Program-made: the position numbers and the translations under genes
DNA from: Phaffia rhodozyma
Lineage: Eukaryota; Basidiomycota; Tremellomycetes; Cystofilobasidiales; Mrakiaceae
Assembly (NCBI GenBank): GCA_014706385.1
Contig: JACGZH010000011.1
Coordinates: 682,001-746,000 of the forward strand
DNA: 64,000 nt
Reading direction: 5' to 3'
Notes under the pieces: model-generated
Database searches by the model: none
What the model was told of the DNA's origin: nothing
What the model saw: only the letters and a program-made list of their open reading frames with translations
In this document: positions 36,995 through 49,216 of the stretch, piece by piece
Layout of the letters: each line of letters begins with the position of its first letter
How positions within the stretch are numbered: position 1 is the stretch's first letter

Positions 36995-38956
36995 TTATTT
37001 ATTGTAGCCTGAGGGTCTGTTCTCTGTCCGTGGCGGTCGTTCCGTGTCCTCCATCTCGGACAAGGCATCGGTTATTAGATCCTGGGCCATTCTAGATCGC
37101 AAGCCGGCCTCGACCATTGCTGGATGTGCTTGTATCTTTTGCCATTTCCAGGCCCCTGCTGCTGTTGCTAATCCAAAAAGGATTGCCAACAAGCCTAACC
37201 TTTTTTTGATCACCCAGCTCTGCCAGAAGCTGAAATGCTCAGCTCGTAGCCGTTTCACGTCAGCATCTTCCTCCCACGCGATCCGAGAGAGGATCGCCTT
37301 CCCTGCGCGAGATGCGTTCTCTCGCGGAATTTTTTCAGAGACCCAACCACCGACCTTGGCGAGCTCGACAATATTTACTCCAGTGTGATAGCCCAGATTA
37401 TGAAGGGTATATACGATATCTTCGGTCGCAATGTTACCGGCCGCACCTGGAGAGTAAGGGCAACTTCCAAGACCGCCCACAGCCGAGTCAAAGGACCGGA
37501 CACCGAGCTGCATACAGCTCAAACAAAAGCCAAGAGAGATGTCTTTGGTTCAACAAATACTTGAGAATATGGTCTCAGACTGTCAGTGATCACTTACAGA
37601 CAAGGCCGTGAGGACGTTTGAGAGACCTAAGCCGAATGTGTCGTGAAACTAAAAGTATATAGACATATTTCGAGTAACTAAGTATGCAGCCAGCAAGTGA
37701 ACAGCGAAAATGGAAATCAGGTTGACTCACATGCCCAGAGATTCTATCCACGCCAATCCGAGCAGCTACCGTCTCAATCAGATTCCTCACAGTAACTGGA
37801 TCTCCTCGGCCGGTCGTGTCTGCCAAAGCAACCTCGTAGCATCCCATCTCGACCATCTCTTGAGCCAAGTCAGCTACTCGCGAAGCTGGTACCGGTCCCT
37901 CGAAGGGGCATTCGATCGCCACAGCTAGATGAGCGCGCACCCGAAAGCCGTAAGAGATTGCCAAGGAGATCACTTCTCGAAGGGATTCGATATGCTCTCG
38001 AATGTTAAGAGCCTCATGCGCAAAGGAGAATGTCTAACCGAACCACGTCCAGGATGACCAAGCATAACGAAAGCCCCGTCATTTACAAATAAGGAAATCC
38101 CAGAGGTAAGTCTTGAGGTGTACGAGATTCATGAGTAGGTGGAGTGGTGAACAGACCTCAGTGCAGTTAACGGTTACTGTGATCTCGTCACAAAGAATCT
38201 CTCCTTCTATATTGGCGTTTCGCTTGTACTCATCCCATTGGATGGCCTTTAAAAGTCGGCCGAATCCTCTCATGTTCGGAACATAGACCGGTAGATGGAC
38301 ATCAGGGTTCATATTCCCGATTTTGGTCAATACTGTATCTGTACCGTCCATCTGGCGCAATGAATCGATATGTCAGTTTGGATTGTAGAGGATGGATGTA
38401 GTAAAATGAATACACTGCTGGAATCAAACTACAAATAGAAGATGAACAAACCTGAGGCACCCATGAGTGATGCACAAAGCTTCCTGCTTCGATTGTTTTC
38501 AATCCAGCCACTAGAAGGCCTTTGATAAGTTTAGCGCGGTCATCCTTCGATATGACTTTTTCGTTCTGTAATCCATCTCGAGGTCCAACCTCAACAACTC
38601 TGAATGGCGAAGTATAGATGAAAGCAGTGGGATGAGCTTCGATCAAGGCCAGGTTATCTTGCTATTGAAGAAACGGACCTAACAAAATCACCGCGTTCTC
38701 CTCCGACAGGACGTCCGACATTGAAGAACATCTGATCGGAAACTTCATTCTCCGAATATTTCGATGATGTGTGTGGTTCTGATGTGGTGGACACTTCCCA
38801 TGACGAGTTTGTGCTGGCGAGAGTTGAGAAGGGCTGAGGAGGAATAGTAGCGAGTCGTCGAAAGGGAAATGAGGCAACGGCGGGCCGAAGTACGTGATGC
38901 AGGGATGAGACCATTGCTCGGCGGAGAGAAGCCTGTACGGTGGAGAGGGAGCGCAT
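36995..38956 (-). CDS. Hydroxymethylglutaryl-CoA lyase with C-terminal membrane segment
   Basis: Cleaves HMG-CoA to acetyl-CoA and acetoacetate, the last step of leucine breakdown, normally in mitochondria or peroxisomes. Family motifs in order: VVEVGPRDGLQNEK, AGSFVHHSWVPQ, VYVPNMRGFGRLL, ALADTTGRGDP and the active-site-cysteine loop GGLGSCPYSPGAAGN. The first exon encodes an Arg/Ser-rich, acid-poor leader consistent with mitochondrial import (MRSLSTVQASLRRAMVSSLH). About six exons are separated by short introns. After the lyase domain the same frame runs on about 80 residues, with basic WVIKKR followed by a hydrophobic segment (LGLLAILFGLATAAGAW) and a polar tail. That is unusual, because family members typically end soon after the barrel. 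Some splice sites near 38000-38450 are unverified. Confidence 0.9.
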
Positions 38957-39384
38957 GTTGTGTTATTGACAGACTCGGAGTAAAAACAAAAGAAAAAGAA
39001 CGGAGCTTGAAGATGAGATCAGAGGGCAGAGTCGCAATAAGAATGATTGGCTGTTTGGAACAATTCATTCCATCTCACATGTGTTGACCACATTTGTGGA
39101 GGCCCAGTACACGAGCAATCAACCCTAATCATACAACGCTGTGGATACTGTAACCAAACATCTATTGTAACAACACGGCCGTCCGGCCCGGCTCCGGTCC
39201 GTGGACGGATCTATCTGTTCAATCTTTGGCCGGACCGGCTCTACTCGAAGCATTCTTAAGAAACCAACGAACCGATACAGCAAGATATGTTTTTTCTTGG
39301 ATTCTTCTCTTCTATCATAAGCGTCCATTCAATTTCACACACTGTCTTGCTCGCGCTCAAACTGTACTCCTCAAAACTCTCACG

Positions 39385-41615
39385 ATGACTTCCTTGGACT
39401 ACGCCTCTCTCGAAACACTCCCAGTCCTGATGGTCGGCACTGGAGAGTACACTACAGGCTTCGTTGGTGGAGGTCAATCCACTTCAGACAAGAAGGTGGG
39501 CCGCATCTCAGATCTGATTCATCATCTTCTTTGCTACTGACAATTTATATCCACATGTCATCGACCAGATCGGGGTTGTCGCTCTTACCATGTTCGATCT
39601 TCGGCGTAGAGGGAAGGTTTCAGAGTAAGTAACTGCTGTCGCCGAAACCATTATCGTCTTTTTGTCATGAAGGCTTGACCGATATCTCTCTGGTACAATA
39701 CAGATTGTCAATGGTTGGCACCACCGGAAGCAAGTTTCCAGATATCCGAAAGCACTTTCAAAAGAACATTGGGGATGTCTACCGTGGCCTTGACTTGACC
39801 TTTAAAGGATATCCCGATGAGCAAACTCGAGATCCTGAAGCTTGTGAGTCTAATTTAGCATCAAGAAATCCCACAACTAGACTATGATTTCTAACAATTA
39901 CTTGAAATAGATATTGAGGCTCTCAATGCTCTACCCAAAGCCTCCGCTGTCATCATTTTTACTCCAGACTCCACACACTTTCCTGTAAGCTATTCGTCCC
40001 GTCATCGCAATTGAACTGCTCATCATACTGACCTTCATGTCCAAAGATTGCGAAACTAGCGATGGAGCTCGGGCACCACGTCATGGTTACCAAGCCTGCA
40101 ACCCAGAAGCTAGAGGTAGGCCACTTTGGCCACATGCGACAGTTTGATCTACCTTGTGACTCTAACATCTCTCCTCCACATTTGATTCTTCACAGCATCA
40201 CCAGGAACTTGTTGAACTTGCTGCGAAGAATGGAGTGGTTTGTATGGTAGAACACCACAAAAGATTTGATCCTGCCTATAGTGATGCTCGATCCAGAGCT
40301 GCTGCCCTTGGAAACTTCAACTATTTCTCCTCCTAGTACGTTCTATACCGATGCAAGCTCAGTCCGATTGAAGAACGTCCTGAGCCTGACGTTTGCGCTC
40401 TCATATCTGAACACTCATTCTATAGCATGTCACAGCCTAAATCTCAGCTCGAGACTTTCAAGTCTTGGGCAGGTATTGATTCTGACATTTCTTACTATCT
40501 CAACTCTCACCATATTGATGTGCACGCTTGGATGGTTGAGGGTATCTTCAAACCGGTCAGAGTCACGGCCTCTGGATCTAAGGGCATCGCCACAGGGTTG
40601 GGATGTGACGCTCGAACAGAAGACACTATCACTCTTCTCGTCGAATGGGAGAAAATTGGAGATGAGTCAACTCGAGGTGTCGGGGTGTACACTGCTTCGT
40701 CAGTATTCAACCCTTTTCTGCGCACCTTCCCTCTCAAGCAGCAGCTTGCGCATTGACTGATGCGCCCGTTTTTATTACAACACCTGATCTCGACAATACA
40801 GATGGGCTGCTCCGATGAAGGCCGGTGTACACTCAGAACAAAACTTCCATTACATGGCATCCAAGGTACGTCTTGAAGACCATGAAAGGAAACAAATGAA
40901 TAAGCCTTCTCTGGTCACTGATTGGTGTCATCGCTGTCTCTTCGACCAATACAGGGAGAGGTCAAGGTTGATCAAGCTCATCGAGGATACTCTGTTGTGG
41001 ACGAGAGTGTAGGCAAGGTAAATGCTTTTTACCTCCTGGTCTTGTCATCTTAACTTCTGATGCTGATTGTATCTGTCTTCGCGCTTGTTGTCACAGATCG
41101 ATGTAAGTGTAGATTAACTTTTCCCGTTACATTTGAAGTGTACTCACGATTTCGCTGTATATTCGTCTGCAGTACAACCCCTTCTATATGAAATACTCAA
41201 AGTGAGTTCTTATTCATTCTGATCAAGCTTGTCGAATAGCTCCCGCTGACGTTATCTATCTTGTACGCCACGAATAAAACTTAGAGATGAGAACGGCTAC
41301 TTCGATGGGTCAAAGGGTTATGGTTATGTCTCACTAGAGAAGTTTATCGATGCTGCCAGAGAGGTTAATGCTGGAAATGCTAAGGCGGCAGACTATGATG
41401 GTAAGGGTCTACCGACAATCAAAAACACGTAAGCTCCTTATTTTGTATCCAAACCTAGCAAGAACCCGTCAATGTCACTCACGATGGTACCGATCATATT
41501 CTCCGAAACGACCAGCCTATTAACAACGGTCATCCTCAATGCTGGCCGAGTTTCTTTGGACGAGCGCCGAACTATACTCCTTAAAGAGACTGACGGGGTT
41601 TGGAAGCTTGAATAG
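39385..41615 (+). CDS. Gfo/Idh/MocA-family NAD(P)-dependent oxidoreductase
   Basis: Probable sugar or sugar-derivative dehydrogenase. The N-terminal Rossmann fold starts LPVLMVGTGEYTTGFVGGG, with the glycine-rich nucleotide loop shifted from the usual GxGxxG. A ASAVIIFTPDSTHFP segment is followed by MELGHHVMVTKPAT, equivalent to the family's EKP motif with Lys and Pro kept. The C-terminal part has YLNSHHIDVHAWMVEG, the position where the family usually places its catalytic His. At least ten exons: for example 39385-39495 then GVVALTMFDLRRRGK, and a last exon giving NAGRVSLDERRTILLKETDG and the stop at 41613-41615. The substrate cannot be told from the sequence. It is transcribed divergently from the HMG-CoA lyase gene, with starts about 430 bp apart. 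Confidence 0.8.
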
Positions 41616-42065
41616 AATTGGCACTGCGAAGAGGGTTTCAGCCGAGCTTTTGATTTCCATTTTATTTGTTGATATATTGTTCGTCGACTAGGATGTTGTG
41701 ACATAAAATTTATAGGTCGCACACCTGAATGCTAAAGCTAAGTCATCATCTGAGACTTTCGTGAAGAGATTCTAGAAGGATAGTCTATTACCGAAGATAA
41801 AGATCGTCTATGAAGTAGCATGGCCGCTGGGGTTGACAGCCTGATTGCAATTCACTTTTTTCGTGACTAAATTCTGTGTGTGGCGATCGACTAACAAGTT
41901 ACTCACAGGAAGACTGGATCCTCAAGAGATGTCCCTACCAAAAAATTCAGTCAGAAATCAAAAGTAATGAATTCGCTCATGAATAACAAGGCCTCTCCAG
42001 GCCAAGTAGAAAGAGATATATAAGATAGAACAAGAATCATGAGAATCCCAAACAAAACCCTAGAA

Positions 42066-43350
42066 TCACTCGCTGAGATCATCGTCTTCGTCCCCGGCCT
42101 CGCTACCCTCCTCGGAAGCTTCATCATCCACCAAGGTCGCATTGCGCACGACCTCAGCATCAGAGTCTTCGATGGACTCACTGTATGGACAAACGTAGCG
42201 TCAGTCCTCGGTATACCAATCGCTCTCATCCAAATAGATGAAGTTGAAAGAGTGAATGTGAATATGAAAAGAATAAAGGAGCGATATACGCACTTGTCTT
42301 CGTCATCTTCTGCATCTTCGTCGTCCTCATCGTCCTCATCCTCACTATCGTCCTCATCCTCGTCCGAGCCAATACCGAATCCAACATCCTCCATCTCTCC
42401 AACATCCTCACCCTCCTCCTCACTTCCGCTCTCTTCATCAGATGATGAAGAGTCGCTGCTTTCTCCCTCAATATAAGTTCCTCCATTGCTGCTCTTGCCA
42501 GCAGCTCGGGCCGCCTGGGATGCCTGCTGCTGTTGACGAGCCTCAATCTGAGCGAGTGCCAACTCCAATCGACCAGAGAGAGACAGAAGGGGTGCGTTAA
42601 GGGCGATTCGTTCGTTAAGAACTCGATGAATAGGCTCAAGTTTGACAAGCAAGTTGGGGACCTAGAGCCGAGAGAAGGGATTGCAGCCAAGTGAAGCCGT
42701 CAGTATTTATTTCGCTGTTGAAACTAATTCTTCGTACAAGACCTCGTGCATCACGATACTCGCGTCATGCTTCGCAGTACCAGAGAACATATATAGGTAG
42801 TGATCGGGAAACAAAAGTTCAGACTTACGGTTACTAGGTATCCAATCTTTTCCCTCATAACGCATCTGAACCAAACGCCAGCACCTCTCACCCGATTTGC
42901 ACTAGCTCCTCCGCCTCGACCACCACCACCCAATGAAATTCGCTCCCCGAGCCTTTCCAAAAGTACGACAGAAAGTTCAGGCTGAAGTTTCTTCACCGTG
43001 CTGCTGACCAAAGCATGATCCGAGTAACCAAGACATTTCTCCAGAAGCGGCGAATCGGACGAATGAAGGGCCTGTGTAAGAAGCCTAGCAAGAGAGAGCG
43101 AAGTCGTCTTTTCTGATCCGACGGTTGCGTTGTTGGACGAGGATAATGGAGCAAGAGCAGGCTTAGCATTCAGCAGATCCCCAAATGAAGGAGAGTCATC
43201 TGTCGGAGGCTGAGGCAAGTCAGAAGGAAGAGCTAAGGGAGCAGAGGTGGAGGCATTGGCGTTCGCTCGCTCGTGGTACCGAGTGGTCTGCTTTGACCTT
43301 TTTGAGGGTTGTTCGGAAGAGGGCATGCTGACGGAGGCTGTGGGTGCCAT
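42066..43350 (-). CDS. Utp12-domain small-subunit processome protein
   Basis: Likely a nucleolar ribosome-biogenesis factor of the Utp5/WDR43 group. It has a basic, Ser/Pro-rich N-terminus (PSSEQPSKRSKQTTRYHER). A helical Utp12 domain follows (SLARLLTQALHSSDSPLLEKC, SSTVKKLQPELSVVLLERLG, VWFRCVMREKIGYLVTV, then NLLVKLEPIHRVLNERIALN, LLSLSGRLELALAQIEAR). A long acidic Asp/Glu/Ser tail ends LVDDEASEEGSEAGDEDDDL. Three exons: one intron falls after YLVTV (acceptor near 42663) and one inside the acidic tail (donor GTGCGT near 42295, acceptor near 42183). No WD40 propeller precedes the domain, unlike yeast Utp5. The Utp12 assignment is confident; the exact orthologue is open. Confidence 0.8.
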
Positions 43351-43759
43351 TTTTGAAGAATCACAAACAGTATCTAGTTGTATTGCGTCCCGGATAAGCT
43401 ATTAAGTAAAGAAAGAAGTGTGGGCGACAAGCGGGACGGTCAATCGGAGAGAGAGAGACGTTTGAAGGGAGTCGGTCGAGGATTTGAATGATCAAGAGTC
43501 AAAACGAGTTGTCTAAATTTCCTGAGGCACGTCTCGTCAGTGGTTACTATCCCAGAGTAACCTGTAACCAGTGTGGCTCTCTAACGTTTGATTTATAACC
43601 AGTCTTGGAAAGCAGTGTTTCAAAAGAGACTACATGTTCATAGCTAGAATACAATGCGTTCATTCACTCTTGGGTTTGTATGAAATGAGGGGAAGGAAGA
43701 AAAGGGTGAACCGGGCGTGGTTCTTTTGGGTAATTCGCGTGATGATGTACCACAACCGT

Positions 43760-46545
43760 CTAGCTGTTGTCAGCGCAAGAGAACGGCCTGCCAATTTCTC
43801 CAGCCGCAAACGCGTTCTTGATTCCATCAATGGATGCCTGTGGAAGAAGGTGGGTGTGGAGAAACCAAGGATAGGAAGAGCGTAAGTACATGAGGATATA
43901 TCTGAAAAGCTAACACATAGAGCCATACATAGAGACCCATTCCGAGAATTGCCATTCCTATGACAAACAAAAAGACAGCGTTGGCGTAAAGCAACTGTGG
44001 CAGAAACATATTTAGTACGCTGATATCGTTTTGCATGAATCACTTATTTCACGTTTTCGTTTTGAGAAGGGATTTACCTTATAGCTGAGCGTCGTTGGCC
44101 CGGCCTTCCTTTTGTGGTCGTTGTCATGGATCCACATCACGCCCGTGATCGATAGACAGAACAGACTGACCAGGACAGCTCCTACAATTCCAATTAGGTA
44201 GTTGAAGAACGGTCTAGAAAAAACAAGTCGAGGACATCGTCAATCAATCCGGAGGTCAGATTACTCCTGCCTCACGAGGGGAGAGAGAGAGAAACAATCA
44301 AATGGACGAACATGACTTGGGAGATGGTGAAAGAGAACCCAGTGATAACGACGACCAAACTCAGCCAGGTCTGATGATACAAAGTTGATAATCGTTGTTA
44401 GGTTTCAAGGCCGAAGTGAGCTACTCATATCCGAACTAAGAAATTGACAGCAGCTTGATGCGAAGAAGAAGAAGGAGAAAAAGAAAATAAAAACTGACGA
44501 CCCAATGAGTAGTTGTGCTTTCCTGAAGGTGGCGAGTTCCTCGAAGCAGTCGGACGAAACAGAATTTAGAAGCAACGTCTGCCCACCGAGAAGAATGAGA
44601 TTGCCATATCAGTCACATGTCTTGGATTTTCTAAGCCTCGAGAGAATGGCACTCACGAGCGAAAATGATGGGTCCAGCAAGCAGTCCAGGGAGTGCGATG
44701 CCGTACGCAATCTTCTTGACTAATGGCCCAGCACTTCCCAACGCGGGAGAAGCGATGTACTGAAACAAGAGACCATCGATATGGAGTAGCGGGAAGACAG
44801 ATCCGTCAGTATGGGTTTGAGGAATAAAATTTGCAGTTAGCTTACCTTCCCACAAGACCACCACAGAACAACCTGGTAGATTCCCAAAACAAATCCATAC
44901 AAGTGATCACTTAGCGCTCATGTGTTGCAGCAGTAATCAAGATACGGAATTGGACGTACAGAGATGGCGATGTAGAGCGCGATAGAAATGGCTTGAACGA
45001 TCAACATGGCTTTTGTGTACTTCCTAGGATCTTTCATCTCTGCAATTACAGGAAGGAACCCGGGCAGACCTGATAGTCATTCAGAGAACCATGAAGCATT
45101 AGCCAGCAGATTAACACGTAATTATCTGTCAATAGAAGGACACACCTCCAAAGGCAAAGAGGACGTTTGAGAGAGCAACCATGGCTTCCACGAACGAGGG
45201 AGTGGCAAAAGCTTTGAGCTCCTTGTCAAAGATACCAATAGAAGGCGCGTTTGCAGGTCGATCAGATATCCCACAAGCACTGTTGGGGTAGAGCAAATCA
45301 GGATAAGAAAGTGAAGAGAGAATAAAAATAAAAATGGACGATTCATCCCGTTCTCAACACAAGAGGTCTCTTATAAGTCTTGAGACGAAGCTACACTTAC
45401 ATGGTAACGAGCAGAATGGCCGGGATGATACAAGAAATCCCCACCCATGACATCCATGATATTTGTTGGAACGTCCTGGCCGAAGCTCCAATCATGATAA
45501 TGACCATCGCCACGACTGGAGAGGAAAGCCAACATAGAGAAAAACAGCCGTTACACCAAGAAAGAGATCAGAATGGGAATTGTTCCTATCACCAGCTCAG
45601 CCAACGCCCACTGAATACATGTTTAAGACAAGACGTACCGGCAAATGCGATAGTACAGGTAGCATGGGAAGTGATAGCGTTGAGCGCAATGGATGTGGTC
45701 AATATACCGGAGCCGCATAACAAGCACCTGCAGCGCCGGATAAGAGAGAAGAAATGATAATCTAAAGACATCAGCCAAAGTACAAGACCAGGTTCAAATT
45801 TGAGAAGAAAGATAGGCGCACATAAGTAAGCAAAAGCCCCAGCCCATGAGTTCTCTACCCCACTTCCCACCAACGATGTATCCGATATCTCCCAGTGTGT
45901 GGACCCCGGGGTGTCTGCGACCAAAGCGGCTTCGATCAGCCTATGTTGGGTTGAAAAGAAGAAGGGGAGAAGGATGAAAAGAGAATAGAAACTGGGTGAC
46001 CAACCTTACTCTGAATTGTCCTACGACATAATCACCATAGGTTGCCACGATTCCGAAAAAGATGATTAAGATCAGGCCCGGCTGGTTGGTTTGACGATAG
46101 GAGAGAACCCAAGGCGGTTTCAGCACGATACATGCAGGGAACGAGCGAGTTGTTTGAATAATTGAAGCTCTCTCCGACAACTTATTCGGTCACAAATGTA
46201 CCTACACGATCGCTCGATAAAAAGACAATCAGATTTACTCACGACCACACCCAGAGTATTCAACGTGGCTGGCAAGGAAAGAACACCGAGCCCAACCTGC
46301 TGCTTTAACAAGAGCACGATTGCTCCAGAGAATGAGACTCCCCGGTAGTCCGGCCCGTCCTCTGTGACGGCAAACACGTCGTTCTCGTCACCTTCAACCT
46401 CAGCTGGTTGGATGTTGACTCCTTCTGCTTTAGGCGCAACACGACGACGGGACAGGAAGTTCTTAGAGGAATCCTTATTAGGTTCATCCTTCTCGGCATG
46501 TTCCGACAGACTGTCGGACATCCGCTGTAGGGGGGCGGCTGACAT
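43760..46545 (-). CDS. AAAP-family amino acid transporter, copy 1
   Basis: Multi-span membrane permease of the amino acid/auxin permease family (fungal N-type neutral amino acid transporters), likely proton-coupled. The N-terminal cytosolic part contains EDGPDYRGVSFSGAIVLLLK and QQVGLGVLSLPATLNTLGVV, the usual first-helix motif. Later exons carry YIASPALGSAGPLVKKIAYG and LPGLLAGPIIFA, and the C-terminus is GLYASIDGIKNAFAAGEIG ending at a TAG (43760-43762). About ten or more introns interrupt it; the last is donor GTATGG near 43920, acceptor near 43847. The ATG at 46545 (MSAAPLQRMSDSL) is chosen over one 90 nt upstream whose peptide looks untranslated. A close paralogue follows in tandem on the same strand. 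Exon boundaries between 44000 and 46200 are only partly resolved. Confidence 0.82.
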
Positions 46546-47233
46546 CAAAATTCGGTTTAAAGAAAATGTAGGGGGTACGAGGTGTGTCGAGGACAAGGGA
46601 ACACTCAGAAGACTTATTTGATGACGGATATCCAAAGTACCAAAGTATAGGCAATCGATGATCGTGGGAGTTTGATAAGCATCGTATAGGCAATTCTCCT
46701 CCTCTTCCTTTTACGGGACCGTTTGAAATCCGTGAAAAACTGTCGAGCAAGCTGATCATACTTCCCCGTCCTTGGCTTTTGCGGGAGGAAGAGCAGGAAT
46801 TAAATTTTTTTTTGCGAATAAGCAAAAAATAAACCCTTGGACAATTTTTCTTGTGGCTTTATTTCGATATTCCTACTAACTCACATGTTCTGCAAGTCGA
46901 CGTTTCAAATTCGATTATAAATCCTCCGACCTCACTTGGATGGTCCGTCCGGTTCCAATTGAAAAATTTGAGTGTGGTTGGAATCATTCATTGTATAGTT
47001 ACATGGGCTCAAAACTGTTCGAGGCCGTTTTTGTTGTATTTTAAAGTGAAGAAGGAAGGAAAAATTAATTTTTTTTTAAAAAAACGAAAAGACGAATTCA
47101 AAGGATGGGTAGGACGATGTTTTCATGAATGAACCTGATGTTTATATTAAGTAATTGACTTAAACTCCAGAAAATGAATAGAGGATATGCGGAGAACGTG
47201 AGGTGAAGATAGGATGAATGTGTGTAAGGTGTA
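46546..47233. other. Intergenic stretch between tandem transporters
   Basis: About 690 bp with the promoter of transporter copy 1 and the 3' flank of copy 2. Homopolymer runs occur near 46803 and 47070-47085. No gene recognised. Confidence 0.5.
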
Positions 47234-49216
47234 TTAAACAGAGTTACTATTGTCGGCGCATGCAAACGGACTTCCAATGTTCCCGCTCGCGAAGGCTAGT
47301 TTGATAGCATCGATGGACGCATAGAGACCCATAACAAGGAGGGCGAATCCAAGGAAGATCATGAGCAGGGAGTTGATGTAGAGAAGCTTGTAGGACAGAG
47401 AGGTCGGTCCCTCCTTGCGCTTCTGACCGTTGTCGTGCAACCACATGAAACCAATGACGACAATGCAGAAGAAGGTCGCAAAGACAGCGCCCACAAGTCC
47501 GATCAAGTAATCAAAGAACGGGATAACCTGGGAGATGATGAACGAGAAGCCGCTCATAACGGCGACCAAGGAAAGCCAAACGATCCAGTGAAGAGGAGTG
47601 CTGTCTTGCAAGTGCCTGGTTCCTCGGAGAGCCCGGACAAAGCAGAATTTGGCTGACATGTGGGTAAAGATGATTGGACCAGCAAGAAGACCAGGAATGG
47701 CAATTCCATATCCAATTTTTTTGATAAGAACTCCGGCAGAACCGAGGGCTGGGCTGGCAATATATTGTCCGCAAGACCACCAAAGCACGATGGTGATGAC
47801 GAAGTAGAGAGAGACGCAGATAGTTTGAGCAAGGAACATGGCCTTGGTGTATTGTCTCGGATCCCTCATCTCGGTGATGACGGGCAAGAAACCGGGAGAA
47901 CCTCCGTAAGAGAATACGATGTTAACCACACAGATGATTCCATCGACGAAACTTGGGTTTCCAAATGCTTTGAGTCCCTTGTCGAATGGTCCAGTAGCGG
48001 GCGCGTTGGCAGGTCGATCAGCCACAGCGCAAGCACTGTCGTCAGCCGAGACATTGTTCCATGAGCGATATAAGCGTATGTTAGATCGGGATCCAAAGAG
48101 CACTAGCAAGAAAGGAACGGAAGTAAATAAAAGCCTTACATCGTGACCAAGAAGATAGCAGGAAGGATAGCGGCCATTCCGATCCAGGACAACCAAGAAA
48201 TATGCTTGAACGTTCGGATGGACGCTCCAAGCCCAATGACAATCATGGCGACCACTGAGGAGAAGAAACAGACCCTGTTGTGTAAGCAGTTTTCGATGGC
48301 TACTATATGGTCGAGAGAATACTCACAAGAGAAAACGACCGTGCAGGTTCCATGGGTGGTGATAGCGTTCAATGAAATGGAGATCGTGAGCATTCCGGCA
48401 CCGGCAATGAAGCACCTAAGAAAGAAGAATGATCGGAAACAGAGTGTCAGATCTCGATGGCAAGACGAGACATGTGATCAAGGCGAAAAGAAACGACTAA
48501 CTGGAAAAGCCAGAAACCCCAACCCATCAACTCTCGTCCAAGAGGACCCCACATAATGTATCCGACGTCACCCATGGTGTGCACTCCACGGTGTTCTACG
48601 AATGAGACGAAACGTTGTATCAGATTCAATGCTCTTGCGCAATCGCCAAGACAGAAGAGCAAGCAGACACTAACTAGCATGGAATTGTCCGATGACGTAG
48701 TCTCCGTAGGTAGTCCAAACGTAGAAGAAGAGAATCAGAATGAGACCAGGCTAATTTTTGGTTTCCGGGAAAAGGCAGAAGGGGTATAGAGTGTTTCAAT
48801 TCAGCATACGGTACTTCTCTTGACAGACAAGCCTGGACAGGATGAGCAGTTCGACATACAACGATACCCATGGTGTTAAGGATTCCTGGGAGGGAAAGGA
48901 CACCAAGTCCGAACTGCTGCTTGAGCAAAAGAACGACGGCTCCCCAAAAGGAAACCCCTCGGTAGTCTGGACCGTCTTCTCGTTGCTCAAACACATCAAC
49001 GTCGTCCTCGATGATGGCCGGGGCAATGACGATGTTAGAGAGCTTCATCCGACGACCGCCGGTGGAAGAGGTGAATGTGCTGGGCGCCTTGCCCTTCTCA
49101 ACGTTGGTAGCGTCCTCAGTTGGAACAGAAGGGAGAGGGTCAAGTGGAGGACCGAGAGGGGAGGCTTTGAGAGCCAGGCCTTTCTCGTCGGTGTAGGTAG
49201 GGGATGTGGGATCCAT
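47234..49216 (-). CDS. AAAP-family amino acid transporter, copy 2
   Basis: Paralogue of the gene at 43760-46545 with the same domain order. The cytosolic N-terminus (MDPTSPTYTDEKGLALKASP) is followed by EDGPDYRGVSFWGAVVLLLK and QQFGLGVLSLPGILNTMGIV. A long uninterrupted distal exon (to 47234) encodes SYGGSPGFLPVITEMRDPRQ, YIASPALGSAGVLIKKIGYG, IPGLLAGPIIFTHMSAKF and the last membrane spans, ending in CADNSNSV. Both copies share the C-terminal sequence GLYASID.IK.AFA.G.IG.PF.CADNS, so they arose by tandem duplication. Several introns lie in the first half; copy 2 has fewer in the distal half than copy 1. Plasma-membrane import of neutral amino acids is the likely role; the substrate is not determinable. 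Confidence 0.87.
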
